Below are positions 1 to 8,753 of a stretch of DNA of 64,000 nucleotides, in pieces. This DNA is from Desulfobacterium sp. Its GTDB lineage: Bacteria; Desulfobacterota; Desulfobacteria; Desulfobacterales; Desulfobacteraceae. Made by a program: the position numbers and the translations under genes. Under the pieces are notes generated by a model, which was not told the origin of the DNA, did not search any database, and was given only the letters and a program-made list of their open reading frames with translations. Position 1 is the stretch's first letter. Each line of letters opens with the position of its first letter. The stretch lies in assembly GCA_030145245.1 (NCBI GenBank), contig JAQYWC010000071.1:1-64000 (forward strand). The letters are read 5' to 3'.

Positions 1-847
1 AATCGGTACAATGAAATCAACCCCGGAATTGATAAAAGAACCTGCGGCTATCAACGCCGTAAAGAAGCGATAACGAAATCCACTGAATTGTTGGAACCTA
101 TGATCAAAAGGGCCCTTGGTCTCGGCCTCCGGGCAAAGTACCTTGTAATGGACAGTTGGTTTTCGATGCCCAGTCTCATATCAACACTTCGCCAGCATAT
201 TCACGTTATCTGCATGATGAAAGACCATCCTAAATGGTTGTACGAATACGATGGAAAAAAATCCGGCTGAGTGATCTCTATGGCAAGTTGAAAAAGAAAA
301 GGGGAAGAGCCCAAATCATGGCCAGCGTTCTTGTTACACTATTCGACGGGAACAAAGCTAAAATTATCTTAGTAGCCAGTGACAAGAAGCGGGGGTGGCT
401 CGCTCTTTTATCTGCAGATACTTGTCTCGCTGATGAAGAAATTGTAAGGCTTTACGGAAAGCGCTGGGACATCGAAGTGTTTTTCAAAATGTGCAAACAG
501 CACTTGAAACTGGTCAAAGAGATCCAGATTCGTAACTATGATGGTTTAATCGGCCACACTTCCTTGGTGATTGCCCGGTACAATATATTAAGCCTGTTTC
601 AAAGAGAAAGCACGGACCAGCGGTCATTTGGAGATCTATTCAGAGCCTGTAATGAAGAATTGGCAAATATAACGTTCCTTGATGCACTGAGGAGGATAAT
701 GCAGTTGGCCAAGGTACGCTACGCAAAGCCCAGAAGTTATCTGATCAGGCCATAACCTCCATGCTTGATGCGATCATGGATGAAGCCGTTGCATTTTTTG
801 ATTTAGACAACAAGCGTAAGTCCCAATTGGTAGGGGCTTTGAGATAG
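1..847 (+). pseudogene. IS4-like DDE transposase, 5' cut by window edge, two frameshifts
   Basis: Three reading frames in succession look like one transposase. Frame 1 runs from base 1 to 270 (includes VMDSWFSMPSL, the second-Asp region of IS4-type enzymes). Frame 3 carries the middle (to 755; includes RWDIEVFFK, typical of the Y-(2)-R-(3)-E-(6)-K signature region). Frame 2 gives a plausible C-terminus from about 713 to the TAG at 845-847. The first shift falls on seven A residues at 255-261, in register for -1 slippage; the second, near 711-715, has no obvious slippery run. Two shifts argue for a decayed copy, although the first could be programmed. The left end of the element is outside the window and I could not identify terminal inverted repeats. 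Confidence 0.8.
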
Positions 848-1032
848 TTTTACTTCTCCGAAAGTTGAGTTCGTAAGCCAATCATCAACATCTGCGGCTT
901 GTCCGTCAGAATGTTTTTGATGATTCCATATTGCTTAAAAGTATATTTTGGTTATCCGAAATTGATATTTAAGAGCATTCAAGGTATCTATCTTTTACAA
1001 TTTATACCTCTTTTCAATTCGTTGCGTTGGCC
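848..1032. other. Intergenic, right flank of the transposase remnant
   Basis: No supported gene. The right end of the insertion sequence probably lies in this stretch, but without the left end the terminal repeat cannot be defined. Confidence 0.5.
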
Positions 1033-1779
1033 CTACCACTCAGTATTAGATTGCCCCAGGATCATCGTTGCGACCGCAATGCCAAGCGTCAGATGACCGA
1101 GGCCGTTCGGGTGTACGTCACAGCCCTGGAAATCGTCTTCATTCAACAGGGTGTAGACGTCGGGTCCACACACTACACCCTCGCATGTGTTGCACATGGA
1201 CCCCACGATGGTGCGATACGCTTCCAAACGCATAACCACATCTGCATTGGTCGATTCACACATGGGGGGTGGCGGCATGAGCATGACTTGTCCAGCGCCA
1301 TCGTTGATCAGGTTAGTCACAAGGTTGGTGAGGTTGTCACGGTATTCATCTGGAGAAATCGGTTCGGGTTCGAAAAAACCGGTGGCATCGTTGGTACCCA
1401 ACATGACAGTCACCACATCAGCGGGAAGATTCGGGCGAACGCGAGCATCATAAACATTCAAATCCCATAATTGGCCGCCGCAAAGTGTTGCTCCGCCACG
1501 CGAAGACCAATCCCATGTTGTGGCCCCACCGCACCCGACCTGGGTGACCGTGAATCCATCCCCCAGAACCTTCGCTGCTACGGTCGTGTAAGGATCTGCT
1601 GAAGGATTGCTCTGTACCCCTGCGGTGATGGAGTCGCCTATCATGAGAATACTGATTTGCCGCCGTGCTTTGACAGGCGTTACCGTTTTTATTTGATGGC
1701 TGCAGGATATTAATAAAGAAAGTGAAATGGTCATCATTGGATAAAAAAAATATTTCCTAAGGAATCTGCAATTAATCAT
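1033..1779 (-). CDS. SGNH/GDSL-family hydrolase, putative lipoprotein
   Basis: Secreted serine hydrolase of the SGNH fold. It has block I GDSIT (nucleophile Ser), block III GTND, and a C-terminal DVHPNGLGH with the catalytic Asp-x-x-His. The chosen start (1779, 248 aa) is preceded by AAAGAG eight bases upstream and gives a signal peptide ending in a lipobox-like LLISC, so the mature protein is probably lipid-anchored with Cys at position +1. The open frame extends further upstream to 2106, but that part does not look like coding sequence. Several Cys residues in the body could form disulfides. The substrate (acyl ester, acetylated sugar or other) cannot be deduced. It stands alone beside the transposase remnant and the tRNA cluster. 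Confidence 0.8.
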   Translation of the reverse strand: MINCRFLRKYFFYPMMTISLSLLISCSHQIKTVTPVKARRQISILMIGDSITAGVQSNPSADPYTTVAAKVLGDGFTVTQVGCGGATTWDWSSRGGATLCGGQLWDLNVYDARVRPNLPADVVTVMLGTNDATGFFEPEPISPDEYRDNLTNLVTNLINDGAGQVMLMPPPPMCESTNADVVMRLEAYRTIVGSMCNTCEGVVCGPDVYTLLNEDDFQGCDVHPNGLGHLTLGIAVATMILGQSNTEW

Positions 1780-2129
1780 TAATATCTCTTTATTTTGCGT
1801 ATTCTTAATCGACATTTTTTTCCGTGAGCGCAGAAATATCACCTTCAACCCGTTCACTATAGGGGCTGGACAGTTGTTACAAAACTCTGATACGGGAGCG
1901 AATAACCACGCATACCTTTGGGGTGACAATGAATAGCTCCGCCCCTTCGCTTCCATCTCGCAGACAGAGATGAGCAAACCAGTGCTGAGCATTTGTTCGT
2001 TATATAAAGGAGGTCGCATTAAAGCAACAAGAAAAAAACTTAAGATGAAGTACAGATGGGCGCGGGATAAAAGAGAACAGGCCGTACAGGTAGGAGGGGT
2101 GTTCACACATAGGTGCTCAATGAAGTTTA
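1780..2129. other. Intergenic between tRNA cluster and SGNH hydrolase
   Basis: About 350 bases. The open frames here have no ribosome site or recognisable content. It presumably holds the SGNH-gene promoter; I see no convincing motif. Confidence 0.4.
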
Positions 2130-2205
2130 TGGTGGGTCATGTTGGGCTCGAACCAACGACTCTCTCCTTAAAAGGGAGATACTCTACCAACTGAGTTAAT
2201 GACCC
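2130..2205 (-). tRNA. tRNA-Lys (anticodon TTT), copy 2
   Basis: A 76-nt cloverleaf with CCA encoded. The acceptor stem GGGTCAT pairs with ATGACCC, the anticodon loop is CTTTTAA and the T-arm GGTTCGA is present. Last tRNA of a Val-Lys-Val-Lys array. Confidence 0.96.
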
Positions 2206-2245
2206 ATGAAGTCGCAAAAGAGGAATCTTCTGCCTGGGAAGTACC

Positions 2246-2321
2246 TGGTGGGCGAAACAGGGCTCGAACCTGTGACTTCAACCTTGTAAGGGTTGCACTC
2301 TACCAACTGAGTTATTCGCCC
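2246..2321 (-). tRNA. tRNA-Val (anticodon TAC), copy 2
   Basis: A 76-nt cloverleaf with CCA encoded. The acceptor stem GGGCGAA pairs with TTCGCCC, the anticodon is TAC and the T-loop is GGTTCGAGCC. Confidence 0.96.
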
Positions 2322-2363
2322 GATGATCAGGGATATTTTACCCGGTTCAGCCTTAGGATTTTA

Positions 2364-2439
2364 TGGTGGGTCATGTTGGGCTCGAACCAACGACTCTCTC
2401 CTTAAAAGGGAGATACTCTACCAACTGAGTTAATGACCC
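2364..2439 (-). tRNA. tRNA-Lys (anticodon TTT), copy 1
   Basis: Apparently identical in sequence to the tRNA-Lys at 2130-2205, with CCA encoded. Confidence 0.96.
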
Positions 2440-2477
2440 ATAAATCGCAAAAGACAAATCTAATGCCGGGGTGTGTC

Positions 2478-2553
2478 TGGTGGGCGAAACAGGGCTCGAA
2501 CCTGTGACTTCAACCTTGTAAGGGTTGCACTCTACCAACTGAGTTATTCGCCC
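2478..2553 (-). tRNA. tRNA-Val (anticodon TAC), copy 1
   Basis: Apparently identical in sequence to the tRNA-Val at 2246-2321, with CCA encoded. It is the first tRNA of the array in the direction of transcription. Confidence 0.96.
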
Positions 2554-2665
2554 GAAGACCAGCGATATTTACCCGTTTCGGTCTTGGATGTCAAGCATCT
2601 ATTTTATTTTTTTTAGGGCAATCGGAACAAGATTTGCTAACGGCTTATAATTCTTAAAAAAACGC

Positions 2666-3577
2666 CTACCCGTTAATTTTCATGGAACGCTGGGCCCGCC
2701 TCATCACAAAGAGGGAATCCGCGGAATAGAGTGCCAGGGCGGCCCAGATCATGACAAAAGTGACGAGCTGTTTTGAAGAAAAGGGCTCATTGAACATGAA
2801 AATGGCCAGAAAAAAGCTCAGGGTGGGTGCCATGTACTGCATGAACCCCACCGTGGCAAGGGGGACCTTTCTTGCGCCCATGGTGAAGAGAAGCAGGGGC
2901 AATGCCGTGACAAGGGTTGTTCCCACGAGAAGGAGATCGGTGCTGACGCCCATGGTGAACATGGCTCCCCTGCCCTGGGTGTCCAGGAAAATGAGGTAGG
3001 CCATGGCCGGGAGGGTCAAAAGCAGGGTCTCCACACAGATGCCGGTCAGGGAGGTTACCTGGGTGATCTTGTGGAACAGGCTGTAGAAACCGAAGCTGAC
3101 GGCAAGGGAAAGGGCTATCCAGGGAAACTGGCCAAGCCCGAGGGCGTAGTAGACCACCCCTGCGGTGGCAACCAGGAGGGCCAGCCATTTTAAGGGGGTG
3201 AGCCGTTCCTTTAGAAAGAGCATGCCCAGGAGCACCATGATCAGGGGATTGATGTAGTAGCCGAGGCTTGTCTGGAGCACATGGCCGTTGTTGACCGACC
3301 AGATAAACAGGAACCAGTTGAACGCCAGGATCAGGGTGGATCCCAGGAGGGATAAAAGGGTCCTGGGGTTTGTGAGCGCCTGGATGAGCTCTGGGGTTCT
3401 CTTCTGGAGAACAACGAGGGCGAAGAGAAAGACAAAGGACCATACCGTGCGGTGGAGCAGCAGTTCCAGGGCCGGGACCTGGGCCAGGGTTTTCCAGTAA
3501 ACCGGGGAAAAGCCCCAGATGGTGTAGGCCATGACCAGGAATGCGTATCCCTGGCAGCTTTTGGGTTCTTGGGTCAT
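2666..3577 (-). CDS. rarD: RarD-like EamA-family transporter
   Basis: Ten-helix inner-membrane drug/metabolite-superfamily protein of 303 aa, the normal length for RarD. The N-terminal GYAFLVMAYTIWGFSPVYWK, the LLLHRTVWS segment and the central SLGYYINPL are characteristic of the RarD branch of EamA proteins. The physiological substrate of RarD proteins is unsettled (chloramphenicol sensitivity in the classic literature, probably metabolite efflux). The start codon overlaps the plsC stop by one base (TAATG), so it is translationally coupled as last gene of the cstA-arsA-plsC-rarD chain. Confidence 0.9.
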   Translation of the reverse strand: MTQEPKSCQGYAFLVMAYTIWGFSPVYWKTLAQVPALELLLHRTVWSFVFLFALVVLQKRTPELIQALTNPRTLLSLLGSTLILAFNWFLFIWSVNNGHVLQTSLGYYINPLIMVLLGMLFLKERLTPLKWLALLVATAGVVYYALGLGQFPWIALSLAVSFGFYSLFHKITQVTSLTGICVETLLLTLPAMAYLIFLDTQGRGAMFTMGVSTDLLLVGTTLVTALPLLLFTMGARKVPLATVGFMQYMAPTLSFFLAIFMFNEPFSSKQLVTFVMIWAALALYSADSLFVMRRAQRSMKING

Positions 3578-4329
3578 TATGCGTGCTCCGCTTGCTGGTT
3601 CTGGTGGGCCCTGACACGGGTGCTGACAAGGGTTCTTACCCGGGTTGCGATCTCCTCCTCGGGCAGGTCGGAGAACCGCTCGTAGGGGATCTCGTCCAGG
3701 ATCTCAAGGGTGATGTCGTGGCATTCGTTGAGCACAAGGCTCTGCTTGGGAAGGGCCTCCATGGTGCCGTTGATGGCAATGGGAACAATGGGGGTCTTCA
3801 TTTTTTTGGCAAGGAGAAAGGCGCCGGTTTTGAAGGGTCTCAGATTGCCGGTGCGGGATCTTGTGCCCTCTGGAAAGAAAAACAGGGAGCAGCCTTGTTT
3901 CATGGCCTGCTCACAGTGGCTGAGCATGGCCTCAACGCTTTTCCGGTCTCCCCGCTTCAGGCCGATGTAGCGGTTGAGCATCATGTTCCAGCCGATCACG
4001 GGCAGCTTGAACACCTCTGCCTTGGAGATCCACTTGAACGGGAAAAAGATCCCGAAGGCCACCAGGATGTCCAGCTGGGACTGGTGGTTTGAGACGATCA
4101 TGTACTGCTTTCTCCAGTCGAGCTTCTCACGGCCGATGATGGTCACCGACCATGCCGGCATGCACCAGACGTAGAACCATGCCCAAAGGGAAGAAAAATA
4201 GTGGAGACAGACCAGGCGACGGTCAAATGGGGCGGTCAGCACACGGATCACCAGGGCTATCAGGAAGAAGAGCGGGGAGGTGATGCAGATGAACAGGATG
4301 AACAGGGCGGAAACAAGCCTGGCGGTCAT
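3577..4329 (-). CDS. plsC: 1-acyl-sn-glycerol-3-phosphate acyltransferase
   Basis: PlsC-type membrane acyltransferase (250 aa) that acylates lysophosphatidate to phosphatidate. The catalytic NHQSQLD (the H-x4-D motif) and the substrate-binding FFPEGTRS block are both intact. An N-terminal hydrophobic segment (about residues 5-32) anchors it. Its start overlaps the stop of the ArsA-like gene (ATGA) and its stop overlaps the rarD start, so the three are coupled. A second, more divergent acyltransferase is encoded at 22593-23156. Confidence 0.93.
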   Translation of the reverse strand: MTARLVSALFILFICITSPLFFLIALVIRVLTAPFDRRLVCLHYFSSLWAWFYVWCMPAWSVTIIGREKLDWRKQYMIVSNHQSQLDILVAFGIFFPFKWISKAEVFKLPVIGWNMMLNRYIGLKRGDRKSVEAMLSHCEQAMKQGCSLFFFPEGTRSRTGNLRPFKTGAFLLAKKMKTPIVPIAINGTMEALPKQSLVLNECHDITLEILDEIPYERFSDLPEEEIATRVRTLVSTRVRAHQNQQAEHA

Positions 4330-5234
4330 GGTGCAACCACCTTTCCCACAAGGGTTGCGGCGTCAACGTCCCAGGTATTGATGAAGGTGTTGAGGGCCTC
4401 AATGCCGGTGAGGGGCGTGTTTGAGGGGGGTACACAGAGGGCCGGGAGGTTGAGCCCGGGCAGGCCGGAGGGGTTGTCCACCCGGTTCCAGACCACGCTC
4501 TTGATGTGGATGTTGCTGGTTTTAAGATCGGAAACCGTGCGCCGGGTTTCTGACACGGACAGGGTGTCGTTGTTGGCGACCACGGAGATGGTTGTGGTTT
4601 CCTGGTTCCGGAAGATCGATTCGAGGTTGGTGTAGTATTCTTTCATGGCTTTGATTCGGTTGAGTATCTTGTCACGGCCGTGCTCTTTTTTGCCGTACCG
4701 GACAGTCGCTACAATCTCCTTTTTTTTGTTGATTTCGTTTCTGAGGTTTTCAAGCTGCTCGATCCATGTGCGGGACAGGGCCGGCAGGGTGAAGAATTTT
4801 AATGACAAGGCTGTTGGAGGCATGTCCAGGATCAGGTAATCCAGGTCGGGATATCTGTCCAGCAGCTGGGTGAATGCCTTTACCAGGGCGTACTCCTCAA
4901 GTCCGGGGGAGAACTTCAGGATGTTAAAGTAGGAGTCAAGGTTAAAGGCGGTCAGATAGGAGTAGGTTTGCTTGATGGAATCCCTTGTCTCCTTGAGAAA
5001 GGCCTGGATCATCCGTTCCCGGTCGATCTCGGCGGCAAGGAGATTGGGAGCCACTCGTTTGGGTTTGTGGCTAAGCCGGGTCTGGAAAATGTCGGACAGG
5101 TTGTGGGCGGCATCAAGGCTTGCCACCATCACCTTATTGTCTGATTTTGCCAGGGTCATGGCGGTAATGGCTGAGACCGTTGATTTGCCGGTCCCTCCCT
5201 TGCCCACGTAGAATATGACGGACGGTGTTTTCAT
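4326..5234 (-). CDS. ArsA/Get3-like P-loop ATPase
   Basis: Soluble ATPase of the ArsA/GET3/MinD class (302 aa, single domain). The N-terminus has a deviant Walker A, GKGGTGKST, with the signature Lys; switch motifs are SLDAAHNLSD and LILDMPPTA. Classical ArsA is a tandem two-domain arsenite pump ATPase, and no arsB/arsD/arsR is nearby, so an arsenic role is not supported. It is embedded between a small acidic protein and plsC with four-base overlaps on both sides. Its function may be membrane-protein related, but that is inference. Confidence 0.85.
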   Translation of the reverse strand: MKTPSVIFYVGKGGTGKSTVSAITAMTLAKSDNKVMVASLDAAHNLSDIFQTRLSHKPKRVAPNLLAAEIDRERMIQAFLKETRDSIKQTYSYLTAFNLDSYFNILKFSPGLEEYALVKAFTQLLDRYPDLDYLILDMPPTALSLKFFTLPALSRTWIEQLENLRNEINKKKEIVATVRYGKKEHGRDKILNRIKAMKEYYTNLESIFRNQETTTISVVANNDTLSVSETRRTVSDLKTSNIHIKSVVWNRVDNPSGLPGLNLPALCVPPSNTPLTGIEALNTFINTWDVDAATLVGKVVAP

Positions 5235-5521
5235 GAGACGTCAAAGGTTGAAAAGAGGTGGGACAGGGGTTCGTTGGCCGTGTCGATCTTTTCTGTCATA
5301 AGGAGAAGCTCCCTCTCCATCAGGGGAAGAAGCTCCAGGGATATCTGCATGGGGGGCGAAGGGATGCCCACAAAGGCACCCTGGACCATGAGGGCGAATA
5401 CGTGCTCAAGCTCTTCCAGCTCCGCTTCAATGGAATCAACGGCCTTGCCCCGGGCCACCTCGTCCGCTGTCTGCCACAGGGAGACAAGATGATCCCTCAG
5501 CTTTTCAAATGTTTTTTTCAT
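5231..5521 (-). CDS. Small conserved-looking protein of unknown function
   Basis: A 96-aa protein starting at the ATG at 5521; the longer open frame upstream is antisense or out-of-frame to the next gene and is rejected. It is predicted mostly helical and acidic, without membrane segments or Cys, with a hydrophobic GAFVGIPSPPMQISLELLP centre. The start lies 17 nt inside the end of the upstream membrane-protein gene and the stop overlaps the ATPase start (ATGA). This coupling suggests it works with the ArsA-like ATPase, perhaps as a partner or adaptor. I recognise no family. Confidence 0.75.
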   Translation of the reverse strand: MKKTFEKLRDHLVSLWQTADEVARGKAVDSIEAELEELEHVFALMVQGAFVGIPSPPMQISLELLPLMERELLLMTEKIDTANEPLSHLFSTFDVS

Positions 5522-5954
5522 GTGCCTCCACCCTGAAGATCTTCGTGTCAAAGGCGATGCGCCGCTCGGACGGATAATAATAATAGGCCGCATACAGGGC
5601 CATGAGAACAATGGACGAGGCGTAGAACTTCTGGAATTCAAACACCATAACGATAATCGCAAGCCAGGGCGTCAAAAGCGATGTCAACAGGAGACGCTGC
5701 TGAAACTTAAGAAAGCTCTGGGCGTCTGCCCTGGAACTGCTCCTGAGGGAATGGGCAAACAGGGTCCTTAACATGAGGGGCGCTGCAATGCTGGTCAGGG
5801 CCGCGAGAATGAAGAAAAGGGGTTGAAGCGCGGGGGGCAGGACCCAGGGCTCGATCAGGCCTGACTCCTTTGCCCCCGCGGCAAGGAAAAGCCCGGCCGA
5901 AGCCGGGCATAACATCCAATAGTACAAACGTTTTAATCTGTTAACCATTGTCAC
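5505..5954 (-). CDS. Hypothetical four-helix membrane protein
   Basis: A 149-aa protein with about four hydrophobic segments (near residues 11-28, 43-62, 87-105 and 111-127). The start is either GTG at 5954 (AGGGG ten bases upstream) or the in-frame ATG at 5948. It begins 13 nt after the cstA stop and its end overlaps the next gene by 17 nt, so it is the second gene of the cstA operon. I do not recognise a named family; an accessory role to CstA or to the ATPase would be a guess. Confidence 0.7.
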   Translation of the reverse strand: MTMVNRLKRLYYWMLCPASAGLFLAAGAKESGLIEPWVLPPALQPLFFILAALTSIAAPLMLRTLFAHSLRSSSRADAQSFLKFQQRLLLTSLLTPWLAIIVMVFEFQKFYASSIVLMALYAAYYYYPSERRIAFDTKIFRVEAHEKNI

Positions 5955-5967
5955 CTGACGTTAACCC

Positions 5968-7707
5968 CTATGAATCCGCTTTAATGCCGGCGGAAGTGTC
6001 GGCGTCAATGCTGAAAAACTTCATGGCGCCCTCCACGGAGATCCAGATAACGATGAAGAGGATAATACCGTTAACACTCTGGAGGAGCAGGTTGTGCTGG
6101 GTGCCGAACTTGGTCTGGTTGAGCACCAGGGCCCAGATGGTCATGAACACCATGAAAACGGCAGGGATGCCGGAGATGAGCCATTTCATGCCGCCTTTGC
6201 CCTTGAGATAAACCGTGATGATGATCAGGGCCAGGGCTGCCAGGGTCTGGTTGACCGCCCCGAAAAGCGGCCAGAGCTTCAGGGCTCCTTTCCCCCCTGC
6301 GCCGGTAATAAAGGCCAGGGCCAGGGCCGTTGTAACGGCAAGAAAGGTGGAGATATATTTACCCGTGAGGAAGTTCATGCGGACGCTGGTAAAGAGCTCG
6401 GAGATGATGTACCGCTGGATCCGTGTTGCCGTATCCAGGGTGGTGCCGGCAAAGGAGGCCACGAACACGCCCATGACCACCAGGGCGATCTTGAAGGAGA
6501 TGCCGGTGGAGGCGATCATGTTGGCGGCACCGTTAACAAAAGCGCCCACCTTTGAGCCAAGGCCTGCGGCTGCGGCCCAGGAGGAGTAATGGGTGGACCA
6601 GGCCGCGATCCCGGTGAGGGTCTCTCCCGACTTGGTGGTGTACCCCATGCCGATACCGGCGGCAACAGCGATGATCACGAGGGTTGCAAGGGAGCCTTCC
6701 ATGAGCATGGATCCGTACCCGACAAACAGGGCGTCGGTCTCTTTCCTCACCTGCTTGGATGAGGTGCCGGAGGAGACCAGGGAATGGAATCCGGAGATGG
6801 CGCCGCAGGCAATGGTGATAAAGAGGAACGGCCACATGGGCGGTGCCTTGGCAGGAGCCACCTGGATGGCCGGGGCAACGATCTCAAGGTTGCCGCTGAA
6901 GGCCGAGGCAAATACGCCGGAGATCAGCAGGGCCATGGCAATGACCAGCTGGTGGGAGTTGATGAAATCCCTTGGCTGGAGCAGGGTTGTCACCGGGAGG
7001 GTGGAGGCGATGAAAGCATAGATCAGGAGGAGGATCGTCCATACCCCGGTGGGGGGAATGCCTGCCACGGCCGGCATTTTGATGGGAACGAAAGCACCGA
7101 TGGCAACGGTGACATACATGGCCACAACGGCAATGATGGACCAGAGCACAATGCTCTTACCCTTCTTATAGATAAGGTGGCCAAGGTAGATGGCGATGGG
7201 AATCTCAAACCACACAGGAAGCACTGCGGCAGGATACATGGCAAACACAACGGCAATGACAAGGCCGAAGATGGCGATCACGATCCAGAGCTCAAGGAAC
7301 ACCAGGAGGAAGAAGAGAAACCGGGTGCGGTTGTTAACGTACTTGGAGGTGTAGTCGGCAATGGACTTGCCCTGGTTGCGCATGGAGATGACAAGGGAAC
7401 CGAAATCGTGGACCGCACCCATGAAGATGCTGCCCACAAAGACCCAGATGAGTGCCGGCACCCAGCCCCAGATGATGGCGACCGCCGGTCCCACAATGGG
7501 TCCTGTTCCTGCGATGGAGGTAAAGTGATGACCGAAGATCACCTCTTTGTTCGTGGGAACGTAATCGATCCCGTCCTCAAGATCCACCGACGGCGTGGAA
7601 ACCGCCGCCGACAGCTTGAAGATCTTCTCCCCTATGAACTTTCCGTAGAGGTTGTACATTAACAGATAACCGGCAAACGATGCCACCATGATCAACAATG
7701 CATTCAT
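5968..7707 (-). CDS. cstA: Carbon starvation protein A family transporter
   Basis: Polytopic inner-membrane transporter of the CstA/BtsT family (579 aa), known for peptide or pyruvate uptake under carbon limitation. The hallmark N-terminal block HHFTSIAGTGPIVGPAVAI and the GAVHDFGSLVISMRNQGKSI segment are present, followed by many hydrophobic helices. The length fits the short CstA subgroup rather than the roughly 700-aa E. coli protein. The ATG at 7707 is chosen over TTG at 7713 because GGAGG lies eight bases before it. It is the first gene of a six-gene overlapping chain ending in rarD. Confidence 0.93.
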   Translation of the reverse strand: MNALLIMVASFAGYLLMYNLYGKFIGEKIFKLSAAVSTPSVDLEDGIDYVPTNKEVIFGHHFTSIAGTGPIVGPAVAIIWGWVPALIWVFVGSIFMGAVHDFGSLVISMRNQGKSIADYTSKYVNNRTRFLFFLLVFLELWIVIAIFGLVIAVVFAMYPAAVLPVWFEIPIAIYLGHLIYKKGKSIVLWSIIAVVAMYVTVAIGAFVPIKMPAVAGIPPTGVWTILLLIYAFIASTLPVTTLLQPRDFINSHQLVIAMALLISGVFASAFSGNLEIVAPAIQVAPAKAPPMWPFLFITIACGAISGFHSLVSSGTSSKQVRKETDALFVGYGSMLMEGSLATLVIIAVAAGIGMGYTTKSGETLTGIAAWSTHYSSWAAAAGLGSKVGAFVNGAANMIASTGISFKIALVVMGVFVASFAGTTLDTATRIQRYIISELFTSVRMNFLTGKYISTFLAVTTALALAFITGAGGKGALKLWPLFGAVNQTLAALALIIITVYLKGKGGMKWLISGIPAVFMVFMTIWALVLNQTKFGTQHNLLLQSVNGIILFIVIWISVEGAMKFFSIDADTSAGIKADS

Positions 7708-7863
7708 TAACAAATCCTCCCTTTGTATCCGCAGCTTTGAGCCGCATCATATTTACGGGTTATTGGAAAAGAGTTACATATTGCTCGTCAATTCTAATAA
7801 CCCCCGGGGATCGAGGATGTCAAGGAATAATCCTGGAAGGCGTTCGCCGGTTAACGGCTGTAT

Positions 7864-8748
7864 TTAGTAGGGCGTGAGGCTCTCCCACCCGGTTTCGGTG
7901 ACAACGATGGTCTGCTCGAACTGTGCAGACAGGGAGCCGTCATTGGTGACTGCGGTCCAGTTGTCGTCAAGGATATGGAGCTCCCGGCCGCCAAGGTTGA
8001 TCATGGGCTCAATGGTGAAGACCATGCCCGGTACAAGCTCGACCCCCTTGTTTTTCCGGCCAAAGTGAAGCACCTGGGGCTGCTCGTGGAAATCAATGCC
8101 CACACCGTGGCCGACAAACTCCCTGACAACGGAACATCCCTGGGCCTCGGCATAGCTCTGGATGGCATAACCGATATCCCCGAGATGGGCACCGGGACGA
8201 ACCGCATCAATGGACCGGCGCAGGCACTCCAGGGCGACGTTCACAATCTTCTGGCCGTCAGCAGTGGGTTTGCCGACAAAAAAGGTCTTGTTGGCATCGG
8301 CATAATAGCCGTCAAGGATGGGGGTGATGTCAACATTGACGATGTCACCGTCCTTAAGTACCCGGTTTCCGGGGATGCCGTGGCAGATCACCTCGTTGAC
8401 AGAAACGCAGACGCTCTTTGGAAAGCCCCGGTAATTCAAGGGTGCGGCAATGGCACCGGCTTTCCGGGTCTCCTCCTCGATGAGGGTGTTGATGTCATCG
8501 GTGATGATGCCAGGTTTGATCATGGCCTCCACCTTGTCCATCATGGAGATGAGCAGGTCCCCTGCCTTGCGGATACCCTCTATCTGGTGGGGCTCCTTGA
8601 GAATAATGTCGTACTGATTCTTGTAAATCTCTTTAAGGCTCTGTACCTTGGGCTCCTGGTTCATGCAGCAGTTTTTATACTTTTTCCCGCTTCCGCAGGG
8701 GCAGGCACTGTTCCTGCCGACCTTCTTAGCTTTACCTTGGGTTCTCAT
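7864..8748 (-). CDS. map: Methionine aminopeptidase type I with N-terminal SEC-C motif
   Basis: Removes N-terminal Met from nascent proteins. Residues about 9-30 form a SEC-C zinc motif (CPCGSGKKYKNCC), a known N-terminal extension of some bacterial MetAPs that may assist ribosome docking. The pita-bread catalytic domain follows, with metal ligands visible as Asp in VNVDITPI, Asp in YYADANK, His in GHGVG, Glu in TIEPMI and Glu in QFEQTIVV. The start at 8748 lies five bases after the miaB stop, so the two are co-transcribed. Total 294 aa. Confidence 0.95.
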   Translation of the reverse strand: MRTQGKAKKVGRNSACPCGSGKKYKNCCMNQEPKVQSLKEIYKNQYDIILKEPHQIEGIRKAGDLLISMMDKVEAMIKPGIITDDINTLIEEETRKAGAIAAPLNYRGFPKSVCVSVNEVICHGIPGNRVLKDGDIVNVDITPILDGYYADANKTFFVGKPTADGQKIVNVALECLRRSIDAVRPGAHLGDIGYAIQSYAEAQGCSVVREFVGHGVGIDFHEQPQVLHFGRKNKGVELVPGMVFTIEPMINLGGRELHILDDNWTAVTNDGSLSAQFEQTIVVTETGWESLTPY

Positions 8749-8753
8749 AGCGA

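Larger units (their letters stand above)
2130..2553 (-). repeat. Tandem duplication of a tRNA-Val/tRNA-Lys unit (period 232-234 nt)
   Basis: The two Val genes are 232 nt apart and the two Lys genes 234 nt apart. The spacers between the units resemble each other in part (for example around 2208-2250 and 2441-2482). This points to a duplication of the whole two-gene unit rather than separate insertions. Confidence 0.85.

Noticed and set aside
1780-2106. N-terminal extension of the SGNH hydrolase to 2106
   Set aside because: The extension places about 110 unlike-coding residues before a clear signal peptide; the ATG at 1779 has a ribosome site.
1970-2405. Two short open frames reading through the tRNAs
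   Set aside because: Their peptide text (such as GLEPTTLSLKGRYSTN) is the well-known false translation of tRNA genes.
4326-5234. Arsenite efflux ATPase ArsA
   Set aside because: Single-domain protein without arsB, arsD or arsR nearby; only family-level similarity is supported.
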